Source: Streptomyces diastaticus subsp. diastaticus (lineage in GTDB: Bacteria; Actinomycetota; Actinomycetes; Streptomycetales; Streptomycetaceae). Taken from it: a stretch of 64,000 bases of DNA. The translations under genes and the position numbers were made by a program. Below, piece after piece: positions 20,126 to 28,742 of the stretch. Under the pieces are notes generated by a model. It had not been told where the DNA came from. It made no database searches and worked only from the letters and a program-made list of their open reading frames with translations. Within the stretch, counting starts at the first letter, position 1; every line of letters begins with the position of its first letter. The stretch lies in the NCBI RefSeq assembly GCF_011170125.1, contig NZ_BLLN01000003.1, forward strand, positions 434,001 to 498,000, written 5' to 3'.

Positions 20126-21043
20126 ATGAGCGCTGACAACAGCCCCACGCCCCCCGCCCGGACCAGGATCGCCCTGCTCGGCACCGGCCCCTGGGCGCGG
20201 TCCACGCACGCCCCCGCGATCGCCGCCCACCCCGGCACCGGTCTCGCCGGCGTCTGGGGCCGCCGGACCGAGGCGGCGGCCGAGCTGGCGGGGGCGTACG
20301 ACGCGCCCGCGTACACCGGGGAGGAAGGGCTCGCGGAACTCCTCGCCGGGGCCGACGCGGTGGCGATCGCGCTGCCGCCGGACGTGCAGGCGCCCCTCGC
20401 GGTCCGGGCCGCCGAGGCCGGGTGCCATTTGCTCCTGGACAAGCCGGTGGCCACCACGCCCACGGTGGCCCGGGAGGTGGCGGCGGCCGTCGAGGCCGCG
20501 CGGGTCGCCTCCGTGGTCTTCTGCACGCTGCGGTTCGCCCCGGCCACCGCCGCGTGGATCGCCGAACAGGCTGAGCGCGGCGGCTGGTTCACGGCCCGCG
20601 CCCAGTGGCTCGCGCCCCTCTTCGCGCCGGGTTCCACGCACGCGTACGCCTCGCCGTGGCGCAAGGAGAAGGGCGCCCTGTGGGACGTGGGCCCGCACGC
20701 CCTCTCCGTGCTGATCCCGGTTCTCGGCGACGTGACCGCCGTGACCGCCGCCCCGGGCCCGAACGGCACCGCGCACCTCGTGCTGCGCCACACCTCGGGC
20801 GCCTCCGCCACCGCCACCCTCGGTCTCGGCGCGCCGCCCGCCGCCGGAGGCGTCGAGATCGCCCTGTACGGCGAGCACGGCACCGCCGAACCGCCGCGCT
20901 GGGGCGAGTCGGCCGTCGCCTACGGCGCCGCGCTCGACGCTCTGCTGGAGGCGGCCCGCACCGGCCGGCCGCACCCCTGCGACGCCCGGTTCGGCGCCCG
21001 CCTCACCGAGATCCTCAGCGAGGCCGAGGCCCAGCTCGCCTGA
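20126..21043 (+). CDS. Gfo/Idh/MocA-family oxidoreductase
   Basis: This 305-residue NAD(P)-dependent dehydrogenase has an N-terminal Rossmann fold (RIALLGTGPWARSTHAPAI) and the family signature HLLLDKPVATT containing the EKP-like lysine (here DKP). The C-terminal domain follows from LRFAPATAAWIAEQ to the end. The ATG at 20126 starts MSADNSPTPP. There is no Shine-Dalgarno, and CAGACT lies exactly 6 bases upstream, so transcription probably begins at the A of ATG. It is a stand-alone gene. Substrates in this family are sugars, inositols or biliverdin, and the sequence does not decide between them. Confidence 0.87.
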   Translation: MSADNSPTPPARTRIALLGTGPWARSTHAPAIAAHPGTGLAGVWGRRTEAAAELAGAYDAPAYTGEEGLAELLAGADAVAIALPPDVQAPLAVRAAEAGCHLLLDKPVATTPTVAREVAAAVEAARVASVVFCTLRFAPATAAWIAEQAERGGWFTARAQWLAPLFAPGSTHAYASPWRKEKGALWDVGPHALSVLIPVLGDVTAVTAAPGPNGTAHLVLRHTSGASATATLGLGAPPAAGGVEIALYGEHGTAEPPRWGESAVAYGAALDALLEAARTGRPHPCDARFGARLTEILSEAEAQLA

Positions 21044-21065
21044 CCGGGCGGCCGGACGGGGCGCC

Positions 21066-21440
21066 TCACGCCCCGTCCTTCCCCCGCTCCAGCGCCTCGC
21101 GCACCGCCTCCTCGCTGCGGCCCACCACGGCCGAGCCGTCGTCGGCGGTGATCAGGGGGCGCTGGATCAGGCGGGGGTGGGTCGCGAGCGCGGCGACCCA
21201 GCGGTCCCGGGCGGCCTCCTCACGCGGCCAGGAGGCCAGCCCCAGCTCCTTCGCCGCCGGCTCACCGGTCCGCGTGATGTCCCAGGGCTCCAGGCCGAGC
21301 CGCTCCAGCACCGCCCGGATCTCCTCCTCGGTGGGCACGTCCTCCAGATACCTGCGCACGGTGTACGAGGCGCCCTCGGCGTCGAGCAGGGACAGCGCGC
21401 TGCGGCACTTCGAACAGGCCGGGTTGATCCAGATCTCCAT
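21066..21440 (-). CDS. ArsC/Spx-family thioredoxin-fold protein
   Basis: This 124-residue protein has the ArsC-family thioredoxin fold: MEIWINPACSKCRSALSLL carries the N-terminal redox cysteines (CSKC), followed by LEDVPTEEEIRAVL and the LIQRPLITADDGSAVVGR loop that positions the family's arginine. Relatives reduce arsenate with glutaredoxin or act as Spx-like regulators. The CXXC form and lack of ars neighbours make a general YfgD-type reductase as likely as arsenate reductase. The ATG at 21438-21440 is preceded at 7 bases by TACCGT and no Shine-Dalgarno, suggesting a leaderless mRNA. Confidence 0.85.
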   Translation of the reverse strand: MEIWINPACSKCRSALSLLDAEGASYTVRRYLEDVPTEEEIRAVLERLGLEPWDITRTGEPAAKELGLASWPREEAARDRWVAALATHPRLIQRPLITADDGSAVVGRSEEAVREALERGKDGA

Positions 21441-21545
21441 GAGGCCCACGGTAGCCCCGCCGCCTTTCGCCAAACCTCCCGCACCCCCCGTCTGTTCGAA
21501 TCCGGCCAACCTCTTCCGGACCTCGCGGAACCCTGTCTGGCCAGG

Positions 21546-21573
21546 GCTGACTGTCGGTCCCCCGCAGTAGAAT
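21546..21573 (+). promoter_or_regulatory. Promoter of the small gene at 21629
   Basis: GCTGAC at 21546-21551 and TAGAAT at 21568-21573 are separated by 16 bases, a good vegetative promoter pair. The predicted start point is near 21580, leaving a leader of about 50 bases. AGGAGG at 21617-21622 then serves the GTG start. Confidence 0.6.
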
Positions 21574-21628
21574 TGACCCAGTGTTCGAGGGAAGCCGGGG
21601 GGTTTCCCGAACCGACAGGAGGATGCCC

Positions 21629-21922
21629 GTGGCCGCGCTCCACGCAACCGAACCCCTGCCGACCGACCCGTCCGCCCAGCAGCCGTACGCCCCGCTCACC
21701 AAGCGCCGCCTGCCGGCCGGGCGGCCCCGCGAGTGGTACGTCCGGCACAACCGCCGCCTCAAGGCCATGCGCCTGGCCATCGCCCTGCTCGACGCGGGCG
21801 CCCACGGCCCCGGGTACGTACACGACCGCACCATCCGGGCCGCCGCCGTGCGCCTGGGCATCCACCCGCCGTCCACCACCACCTGCCGGATGGTCCGCCG
21901 GCTCATGCACTACCCGCGCTGA
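21629..21922 (+). CDS. Small conserved actinobacterial protein
   Basis: This 97-residue basic protein (VAALHATEPLPTDPSAQQ at the start, then LTKRRLPAGRPREWYVRHNR) has a helical C-terminal half with RLAIALLDAG, AAVRLGIHPPSTTTCRMVRR. I chose the GTG at 21629 because AGGAGG at 21617-21622 is 6 bases upstream; the ATG at 21623 would touch it. Composition and fold hints (basic helices, RTIRAAAVRLGI) would suit a small nucleic-acid-binding protein, but I do not recognise a characterised family. A clear promoter and a strong downstream terminator flank it, so it is probably a single-gene unit. Confidence 0.7.
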   Translation: MAALHATEPLPTDPSAQQPYAPLTKRRLPAGRPREWYVRHNRRLKAMRLAIALLDAGAHGPGYVHDRTIRAAAVRLGIHPPSTTTCRMVRRLMHYPR

Positions 21923-21929
21923 CACGGAC

Positions 21930-21975
21930 ACGGCGGGGCCCGGCGCGGGAGACTCCCCGCGCCGGGCCCCGCCGT
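21930..21975. terminator. Bidirectional terminator, 20-bp perfect stem
   Basis: A perfect 20-base-pair stem pairs 21930-21949 with 21956-21975 around a 6-base loop. It sits between two convergent genes, 8 bases after the small plus-strand gene and 14 bases beyond the stop of the dehydrogenase gene, and can end both. Confidence 0.85.
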
Positions 21976-21989
21976 ACGCCCGCCCGCCG

Positions 21990-23366
21990 TCAGCGGCGCT
22001 TGACGCGCACCAGCTTCTTGTTGACGAACTCCTCCATGCCGTACTTGCCCAGCTCCCGGCCGATGCCGGAGCGCTTCACCCCGCCGAAGGGCAGCTCGGC
22101 CGCGCTCCCCTCGGCTTGGTTGATGTAGACCATGCCGGTGTCCAGCCGGTCGGCGATCTCCAGGGCCCGGTCCTCGTCGGCGCACTGGACGGCCGCGCCC
22201 AGCCCGTACGGCGTGTTGTTGGCCAGCTCCACCGCCTCGTCCTCCGAGGAGACCCGGTAGATGACCGCGGCCGGGCCGAACAGCTCCTCCTCGAAGGCGC
22301 GCATCCCCGGCTCGACCCCGGTCAGCACGGTCGGCTCGTACCAGGCGCCCTCCCGGTCGATGCGGCGGCCACCGGCCAGCACCGTGGCGCCCTTGGCGAC
22401 CGCGTCCTCGATCTGCGCGGCGAGCGTCTCGACGGCGCCCGCCGAGGAGAGCGGGCCCATGAACGTCGACGGGTCCGAGGGGTCACCCGGCACCACCGTG
22501 CCGACCGCCGCGGTGAACTTGTCGACGAAGGCGTCGTAGTGCTCGTCCAGCACGATGATGCGCTTGGCCGCGTTGCACGCCTGCCCGGCGTTGCCGAACC
22601 GGCCCGTGACCGCGTACTTCACCGTCCTGTCCAGGTCCTCGGGCTGGAGCACCAGGAACGGGTCCGAGCCGCCCAGCTCCAGCACCACCTTCTTCAGGTG
22701 CCGCCCCGCCTGCTCCGCCACGGCCGACCCGGCCCGCTCCGAGCCGGTCAGCGAGACGCCCTGGACGCGCGGGTCGGCGATGATCGTGGAGACCTGCTCG
22801 TTGGTGGCGAAGAGGTTGACGTAGGCACCGTCGGGCGCGCCCGCCTCGGCGAAGATCCGCTCCATCGCCAGCGCCGACTCGGGGCACTGCGGGGCGTGCT
22901 TGAGCAGGATGGTGTTGCCGAGCATCAGGTTGGGCGCGGCGAACCGGGCCACCTGGTAGTAGGGGAAGTTCCACGGCATGATGCCGAGCAGCGCGCCGAT
23001 GCCCTCCTTGCGGACCACCGCGCTGCCGCCGCCGGCCACCTCCAGCTCCTCGTCCACGAGGAACTCCGGGCCCTTCTCGGCGTAGTAGCGGTAGATGGAG
23101 ACGACGATGTCGATCTCGCCGCGCGCCTGGGCGACCGGCTTGCCCATCTCCCGGGTGATGATCGCCGCCAGCTCGTCCTTGCGCTCCGCGTACAGCTCGG
23201 CGACCCGGGTCAGCAGCGCCACCCGGTCCCCGGGCCGGCTCGCCCGCCAGCCGCCGAACGCCTGGTGGGCCCGGGCCATCGCCTCCTGGATCTCGGCGTC
23301 GGTGGCCTCGGGGAACTCCCGCTCGGTCCTGCCCGTCGCGGGGTTGACGATCTTGTAGCTGGTCAT
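21990..23366 (-). CDS. gabD: NAD(P)-dependent succinate-semialdehyde dehydrogenase
   Basis: This 458-residue aldehyde dehydrogenase of the GabD/Sad branch oxidises succinate semialdehyde to succinate. Visible active-site features are [24 protein letters not shown] with the general-base Glu, and [12 protein letters not shown] with the catalytic Cys. The Glu-Leu-Phe-Gly-Pro segment ([14 protein letters not shown]) near the C-terminus is also typical. The start is the ATG at 23364-23366 with GGGAGA upstream; a longer frame would add 40 unrelated residues. It is terminated by the stem at 21930-21975 and separated from meaB by another strong hairpin, so it is probably transcribed alone. Confidence 0.88.
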   Translation of the reverse strand: MTSYKIVNPATGRTEREFPEATDAEIQEAMARAHQAFGGWRASRPGDRVALLTRVAELYAERKDELAAIITREMGKPVAQARGEIDIVVSIYRYYAEKGPEFLVDEELEVAGGGSAVVRKEGIGALLGIMPWNFPYYQVARFAAPNLMLGNTILLKHAPQCPESALAMERIFAEAGAPDGAYVNLFATNEQVSTIIADPRVQGVSLTGSERAGSAVAEQAGRHLKKVVLELGGSDPFLVLQPEDLDRTVKYAVTGRFGNAGQACNAAKRIIVLDEHYDAFVDKFTAAVGTVVPGDPSDPSTFMGPLSSAGAVETLAAQIEDAVAKGATVLAGGRRIDREGAWYEPTVLTGVEPGMRAFEEELFGPAAVIYRVSSEDEAVELANNTPYGLGAAVQCADEDRALEIADRLDTGMVYINQAEGSAAELPFGGVKRSGIGRELGKYGMEEFVNKKLVRVKRR

Positions 23367-23430
23367 GCGGTCTCCCAATCTGAGCGGCCCGCGCGTACGC
23401 GGGCGGTGCTGCCCGGTCCCGGTCGTCCGT

Positions 23431-23478
23431 CGCGCGGCCCGGCCCCCCGCCGGGAAGGGCAGGGGGCCGGACCGCGCG
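23431..23478 (-). terminator. meaB terminator
   Basis: Arms at 23431-23447 and 23462-23478 pair at 16 of 17 positions around a 14-base loop. The hairpin lies about 50 bases after the meaB stop on the minus strand and before the dehydrogenase gene, so it closes the mutAB-meaB operon. Confidence 0.7.
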
Positions 23479-23529
23479 GAAGTCACCCCGCCACCGTCTC
23501 ACCCGGGGGTCGCCGGGCGAAGCAGGCCG

Positions 23530-24528
23530 TCACCCGCCAGGGGCGTTCCGGCCGAAGGCGGCGAGAATCGACTCCGCGGCCAGCGTCGCCGTCAGCTCCC
23601 CGGCCCGGACCCGGTCCTCCAGTTCCGGTGCCACCTCGCGTACCCGCGGATCGGCGTGCAAACGGTCCAGCAGCGTGTCGCGCACCATCGCCCAGGTCCA
23701 CTCCACCTGCTGGTCACGGCGCTTGGCCGCGAGCCGCCCGGTGGAGTCGAGCAGCGTCCGGTGCTGCTCCAGCCGGTCCCAGACCGTGTCCAGGCCGCTG
23801 CCCTCACGCGCCGAGCAGTGCAGCACCGGCGGGGTCCACGCGGCGTCCGCCGGGTGCATCAGCCTGAGCGCCCCCGCCAGTTCCCGCGCCGCCGACCGGG
23901 CGTCCCGCTCGTGCGGGCCGTCGGCCTTGTTGACCGCGATCACGTCGGCCAGCTCCAGCACGCCCTTCTTGATGCCCTGGAGCTGGTCGCCGGTGCGGGC
24001 GAGGGTCAGCAGCAGGAAGGTGTCGACCATCTGCGCGACCGCCGTCTCCGACTGGCCCACGCCGACCGTCTCCACCAGCACCACGTCGTACCCGGCCGCC
24101 TCCATCACCACCATCGACTCACGGGTCGCCTTCGCCACCCCGCCGAGCGTCCCCGCCGACGGCGAGGGCCGCACGAACGCCGCCGGGTCGACCGCGAGAC
24201 GCTCCATCCGGGTCTTGTCCCCGAGGATCGAGCCGCCGGTCCGCCCCGACGACGGGTCGACGGCCAGCACCGCGACCCGGTGCCCGAGCCCCGTCAGCAG
24301 CGTCCCGAAGGCGTCGATGAAGGTGGACTTGCCGACCCCGGGCACGCCGCTGATGCCGATCCGGCGGGCCCGCCCCGAGTGCGGCAGCAACTCGGTGAGG
24401 AGCCGCTGGGCCGCCGCCCGGTGGTCGGGACGGGTGGACTCGACCAGGGTGATGGCACGCGCGATCTGCGCGCGCCGCCCGTCGAGCACGCCCTTCACAT
24501 ACCTGTCGAGATCGATCGTCGCCGCCAT
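23530..24528 (-). CDS. meaB: Methylmalonyl-CoA mutase-associated GTPase chaperone MeaB
   Basis: This 332-residue G3E-family GTPase gates and protects methylmalonyl-CoA mutase during adenosylcobalamin loading. The P-loop is GVPGVGKSTF, then DPSSGRTGGSILGDKTRM (switch region), ETVGVGQSE and the base-specificity motif NKAD. Length and ends match the MeaB/ArgK family. The gene starts at the ATG on 24526-24528, 11 bases after mutB stops, and is the last gene of the mutA-mutB-meaB operon. The old ArgK name as a lysine/arginine transport kinase is not supported by this context. Confidence 0.92.
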   Translation of the reverse strand: MAATIDLDRYVKGVLDGRRAQIARAITLVESTRPDHRAAAQRLLTELLPHSGRARRIGISGVPGVGKSTFIDAFGTLLTGLGHRVAVLAVDPSSGRTGGSILGDKTRMERLAVDPAAFVRPSPSAGTLGGVAKATRESMVVMEAAGYDVVLVETVGVGQSETAVAQMVDTFLLLTLARTGDQLQGIKKGVLELADVIAVNKADGPHERDARSAARELAGALRLMHPADAAWTPPVLHCSAREGSGLDTVWDRLEQHRTLLDSTGRLAAKRRDQQVEWTWAMVRDTLLDRLHADPRVREVAPELEDRVRAGELTATLAAESILAAFGRNAPGG

Positions 24529-24539
24529 CGGTCAGCGGC

Positions 24540-26750
24540 TCACAGCTCGTGGCCGAGCGACGCGGCCAACTGCCCCACCAGGTCGTACGCCGCGTCCGGG
24601 ATGACCGTGCCGGGCGGGAAGACCGCCGTGGCGCCCGCCTCGTGCAGTGCCTCGACGTCCTGCGGCGGGATGACCCCGCCGACCACGATCATGATGTCCT
24701 CCCGGCCCTCGGCCGCCAGCCGCTCGCGCAGCGCCGGGACGAGGGTGAGGTGGCCGGCGGCGAGCGAGGAGACGCCCACCACGTGCACGTCGGCCTCCAC
24801 CGCCTGCCGGGCGACCTCCTCGGGCGTCTGGAACAGCGGGCCGACGTCCACGTCGAAACCGAGGTCGGCGAAGGCCGTCGCGATGACCTTCTGACCCCGG
24901 TCGTGGCCGTCCTGGCCCATCTTGGCGACCAGGATGCGGGGCCTGCGCCCCTCCGCCTCGTCGAACTTCTCCACCAGCGCGCGGGTCCGCTCCACCGAGG
25001 GCGACTCCCCAGCCTCGTTCCGGTACACGCCGGAGATCGTACGGATCTGCCCGGCGTGCCTGCCGTACACCTTCTCCAGCGCGTCGGAGATCTCCCCGAC
25101 CGTCGCCTTGGCGCGGGCCGCGTCGACCGCCAGCGCCAGCAGGTTCCCCTCCAGGCCCGGCCCGCCGCCACGCTCCGCCGAGGCGGTCAGCGCCCGCAGC
25201 GCGTCCTGGCAGGCCGCCTCGTCGCGCTCCTCGCGCAGCCGCCGCAACTTGGCGATCTGCTGCGAGCGCACCGAGGAGTTGTCGACCTTCAGCACGTCGA
25301 TCTGCTCGTCGCTGTCCACCCGGTACTTGTTGACACCGATCACCGGCTGGCGCCCCGAGTCGATGCGGGCCTGGGTGCGGGCCGCGGCCTCCTCGACACG
25401 AAGCTTCGGGATGCCCGCGTCGATGGCCTTGGCCATGCCGCCGGCCGCCTCGACCTCCTCGATGTGCTGCCAGGCCCGCCGCGCCAGGTCGTAGGTGAGC
25501 CTCTCCACGTACGCGCTGCCGCCCCACGGGTCGATCGACCGGGTGGTGCCCGACTCCTGCTGGAGCAGAAGCTGGGTGTTGCGGGCGATCCGCGCCGAGA
25601 AGTCGGTGGGCAGCGCCAGCGCCTCGTCCAGCGCGTTGGTGTGCAGCGACTGGGTGTGGCCCTGGGTGGCGGCCATCGCCTCCACGCAGGTGCGGGTCAC
25701 GTTGTTGAAGACGTCCTGGGCCGTCAGCGACCAGCCGGAGGTCTGCGAATGGGTGCGCAGCGAGAGCGACTTGGCGTTCTGCGGGTCGAACTGCCGGACC
25801 AGCTTCGCCCACAGCAGCCGGGCCGCGCGGAGCTTGGCGACCTCCATGAAGAAGTTCATGCCGATCGCCCAGAAGAACGACAGCCGGGGCGCGAACGCGT
25901 CCACGTCGAGACCGGCCCGCTGCCCCGCCCGCAGGTACTCCACGCCGTCCGCCAGCGTGTACGCCAGCTCCAGGTCGGCCGTGGCCCCGGCCTCCTGGAT
26001 GTGGTAACCGGAGATGGAGATGGAGTTGTAGCGCGGCATCCTCTGCGAGGTGTACGCGAAGATGTCGGAGATGATCCGCATCGAGGGCGACGGCGGATAG
26101 ATGTAGGTGTTGCGGACCATGAACTCCTTGAGGATGTCGTTCTGGATGGTCCCCGCCAGCTTCTCGGGCGCCACCCCCTGCTCCTCGGCCGCCACGATGT
26201 ACAGCGCCAGCACGGGCAGCACCGCGCCGTTCATCGTCATCGACACCGACATCCTGTCCAGCGGGATCCCGTCGAACAGCTGGCGCATGTCGTAGATCGA
26301 GTCGATCGCCACGCCCGCCATGCCGACGTCGCCGGTGACCCGCGGGTGGTCCGAGTCGTACCCCCGGTGCGTCGGCAGGTCGAAGGCGACGGACAGGCCC
26401 TTCTGACCGGCCGCCAGGTTCCGCCGGTAGAAGGCGTTCGACTCCTCGGCCGTCGAGAACCCGGCGTACTGCCGGATCGTCCACGGCTGGTTCACGTACA
26501 TCGTCGGGTACGGGCCGCGCAGGTACGGCGCGATCCCCGGGTACGTCCCCAGGAAGTCCAGCCCCTCCACGTCCCGGCCGGTGTACAGCGGCTTCACACC
26601 GATGCCCTCGGGCGTCTCCCAGCGCAGGTCGGCGACGTCGCTGCCGGACGCCTCCTTGACCGCGCCGCGCCACTGTTCCTCACCGGCCGCCGAACCCGCC
26701 CCGGAGGTGAGGCCGACGGTGGAGAAGTCCGGGATCTCGGGCTGGGACAT
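24540..26750 (-). CDS. mutB: Methylmalonyl-CoA mutase large subunit
   Basis: This 736-residue catalytic subunit interconverts (R)-methylmalonyl-CoA and succinyl-CoA using adenosylcobalamin. An N-terminal substrate-binding barrel (about 60-560) contains [19 protein letters not shown] and [12 protein letters not shown]. The C-terminal B12-binding domain has the lower-axial histidine motif DGHDRG in [12 protein letters not shown]. The start is the ATG at 26748-26750 ([13 protein letters not shown]). It shares one base with the mutA stop codon, implying coupled translation. In Streptomyces the enzyme links branched-chain amino acid and propionate metabolism to extender units for polyketides. Confidence 0.94.
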   Translation of the reverse strand: MSQPEIPDFSTVGLTSGAGSAAGEEQWRGAVKEASGSDVADLRWETPEGIGVKPLYTGRDVEGLDFLGTYPGIAPYLRGPYPTMYVNQPWTIRQYAGFSTAEESNAFYRRNLAAGQKGLSVAFDLPTHRGYDSDHPRVTGDVGMAGVAIDSIYDMRQLFDGIPLDRMSVSMTMNGAVLPVLALYIVAAEEQGVAPEKLAGTIQNDILKEFMVRNTYIYPPSPSMRIISDIFAYTSQRMPRYNSISISGYHIQEAGATADLELAYTLADGVEYLRAGQRAGLDVDAFAPRLSFFWAIGMNFFMEVAKLRAARLLWAKLVRQFDPQNAKSLSLRTHSQTSGWSLTAQDVFNNVTRTCVEAMAATQGHTQSLHTNALDEALALPTDFSARIARNTQLLLQQESGTTRSIDPWGGSAYVERLTYDLARRAWQHIEEVEAAGGMAKAIDAGIPKLRVEEAAARTQARIDSGRQPVIGVNKYRVDSDEQIDVLKVDNSSVRSQQIAKLRRLREERDEAACQDALRALTASAERGGGPGLEGNLLALAVDAARAKATVGEISDALEKVYGRHAGQIRTISGVYRNEAGESPSVERTRALVEKFDEAEGRRPRILVAKMGQDGHDRGQKVIATAFADLGFDVDVGPLFQTPEEVARQAVEADVHVVGVSSLAAGHLTLVPALRERLAAEGREDIMIVVGGVIPPQDVEALHEAGATAVFPPGTVIPDAAYDLVGQLAASLGHEL

Positions 26751-28594
26751 CACGCCACCCCCATGTGGTCGAGAAGAGAGGTGAGCAGGTCCACGGCGGG
26801 GCACCCGGCGTAGACCTGCCGGTCGGCCCCGGCGAACTCGCCCTTGCCCGCGAGGAGCACCTGCCCGGCGCCGGCCGCCTTCAGCGCGGCGGCGACCGGT
26901 TCGGCCTGCTCGGCGTAGAGCGCGTCGCTGGAGCAGACGCAGGCCACGCCCGCACCGCTCGCCGTGAAGGCGTCGGCGACCGTGTCCGCGGTGACCGTCA
27001 CCGGGTCGTGCACCGGCTCGATGCCGCCCGCCTGGAAGAGGTTGGCCGCGAAGGTCACTCGCGCGGTGTGCGCGGCGGCCGGGCCGAGCGCCGCCAGGAA
27101 CACCTTCGGCCGCGCCCCGGTCGCCGCCAGATGCGCGTCGGAGCGGGCCCGCAGCGCCTCGAACGCCTCGTCGCGCCGTACCCGGGGCAGACCGCCGGCC
27201 GGCGGTACGGGCGCGGGCGTCCGCTCGGGCAGCCTCTCGGCGAGGTCCGGGAACTCGCTCACCCCGGTCACCGGCTCCTCGCGGCGCGCCAGCTTCGCAC
27301 TCCGCTCCGCCCAGGCCGCCGCCAGCCGCTCGCCGACCAGGCCCGCGCGCAGCGCCTTCGCCTGGCCGCCGGCCCGCTCGATCTCCTGGAAGAACGCCCA
27401 GGCCGCCTCGGCCACCTGGTCGGTCAGCGACTCCACGTAGTACGAGCCGCCCGCCGGGTCGGTGACCCGGGCCAGGTGCGACTCCTCGATGAGGATGGTC
27501 GAGGTGTTCCGCGCGATCCGCCGGGCGAACGCGTCGGGCACCCCCAGCTCCTGGTCGAAGGGGAGCACCGTCACCGCGTCGGCCCCGCCGACCCCGGCAC
27601 CGAGCGCCGCCACCGTGGTGCGCAGCATGTTCACCCACGGGTCCCGACGGGTCATCATCACCGGCGAGGTCACCGCGTGCTGGCGCTGCGCGCCCGCCGC
27701 CGGCACCCCGCAGACCTCGGCGACCCGTGCCCAGACCCGGCGGGCCGCGCGCAGCTTGGCGATGGTGAGGAACTGGTCCGCGACGGCGGCGTACCGGAAC
27801 TCGATCTGCCCGAACGCCTCGGCCAGGGTCAGCCCGGCCGCCGTCAGCTCGCGGACGTAGGCGAGCCCGGTGGCGAGCGAGGCGCCCAGCTCCTGCGCGG
27901 CCGAGCCGCCGGCCTCGTGGAAGGGGAGCGCGTCGACGTTCAGCGCCCGGACGCCCGGGTACGCCTCGACGGCCCGGCGGGCCAGCTCCACGGCGGCGGC
28001 GGTGTCCCCGGCGGTGCCGGTGCGCGCCTCGTGGCCGAGCGGGTCGGCGCCGAAGGTGCCGCGCAGGGCGTCGGCCGCCACGCCGCGCTCCTCGGCGGTC
28101 CTCAGCCAGGCGGCGGCCGCCTCGGCGGTCTGGGCGCCCGCGTCCAGGGCGACGGGGGCCAGGTCGAGGTAGACGCCCTCCAGGGCGCGGGCCAGTCCGG
28201 AGACGGGCAGGCCGCCTTCGCCCAGCGGGAGCCAGAGCGAGGTGACGCCGTTCTCCAGGTCGGCGAGGACCGCGTCGTGCAGCGCGTCCGCGTCGCTCCC
28301 CGTGTGCCGCTGGCGTACGTCCCAGCCGCTCGGGGTGTTGCCCTCGGGCCGCGCGCCCCGCACGAACGGGGCGAAGCCGGGCAGGCCCCGGTCGGGCACG
28401 GCGTCGGCCGTGTAGAGCGGTCGGGCGCGGAGCCCGTCGTCGAACGTCGTGGACAGCGCGTCCTCGGCCGCCGCACCGCTGATGTCCTTGCCCGCTTTGC
28501 GCAGTACGCCCGACACCAGGCGCTGCCACTCGTCATGGGTTGCATCAGGGAACTCGGCGGCCAGAGAGAGCCCGTCGTCAGGCAGGACCGTCAT
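26750..28594 (-). CDS. mutA: Methylmalonyl-CoA mutase small subunit
   Basis: This 614-residue small subunit is the structural partner of MutB. It has the same barrel plus B12-fold layout, but the cobalamin-binding DxHxxG motif is replaced ([17 protein letters not shown]), which is normal for the non-catalytic chain. The start is the ATG at 28592-28594 ([15 protein letters not shown]). No Shine-Dalgarno precedes it. TAGCAT lies 6 bases upstream, so transcription probably starts at the ATG. First gene of mutA-mutB-meaB. Confidence 0.92.
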   Translation of the reverse strand: MTVLPDDGLSLAAEFPDATHDEWQRLVSGVLRKAGKDISGAAAEDALSTTFDDGLRARPLYTADAVPDRGLPGFAPFVRGARPEGNTPSGWDVRQRHTGSDADALHDAVLADLENGVTSLWLPLGEGGLPVSGLARALEGVYLDLAPVALDAGAQTAEAAAAWLRTAEERGVAADALRGTFGADPLGHEARTGTAGDTAAAVELARRAVEAYPGVRALNVDALPFHEAGGSAAQELGASLATGLAYVRELTAAGLTLAEAFGQIEFRYAAVADQFLTIAKLRAARRVWARVAEVCGVPAAGAQRQHAVTSPVMMTRRDPWVNMLRTTVAALGAGVGGADAVTVLPFDQELGVPDAFARRIARNTSTILIEESHLARVTDPAGGSYYVESLTDQVAEAAWAFFQEIERAGGQAKALRAGLVGERLAAAWAERSAKLARREEPVTGVSEFPDLAERLPERTPAPVPPAGGLPRVRRDEAFEALRARSDAHLAATGARPKVFLAALGPAAAHTARVTFAANLFQAGGIEPVHDPVTVTADTVADAFTASGAGVACVCSSDALYAEQAEPVAAALKAAGAGQVLLAGKGEFAGADRQVYAGCPAVDLLTSLLDHMGVA

Positions 28595-28710
28595 GCTCAG
28601 ATGCTAGGGCAGCGCGGCATACGCGCAGCAGTACCCGCGCCTGTGACCTTGCCCTCTCCGCAGAGCCGCTGATCCGGTACAGGCAGTGACGTATCCGGCC
28701 CTCGTCCTCC

Positions 28711-28738
28711 GGCGGGGCTCCCGGACGGGAGCCCCGCC
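28711..28738 (-). terminator. cobN terminator
   Basis: A 12-base-pair stem, GGCGGGGCTCCC (28711-28722) with GGGAGCCCCGCC (28727-28738), is closed by a GGAC tetraloop. It begins 5 bases past the cobN stop on the minus strand and separates cobN from mutA. Confidence 0.8.
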
Positions 28739-28742
28739 CGTC

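Noticed and set aside
26751..28529. The mutB reading frame stays open upstream for another 593 codons
   Set aside because: The added part is an out-of-frame shadow of mutA with biased composition. MutB homology starts at the ATG on 26748-26750, which overlaps the mutA stop as expected.
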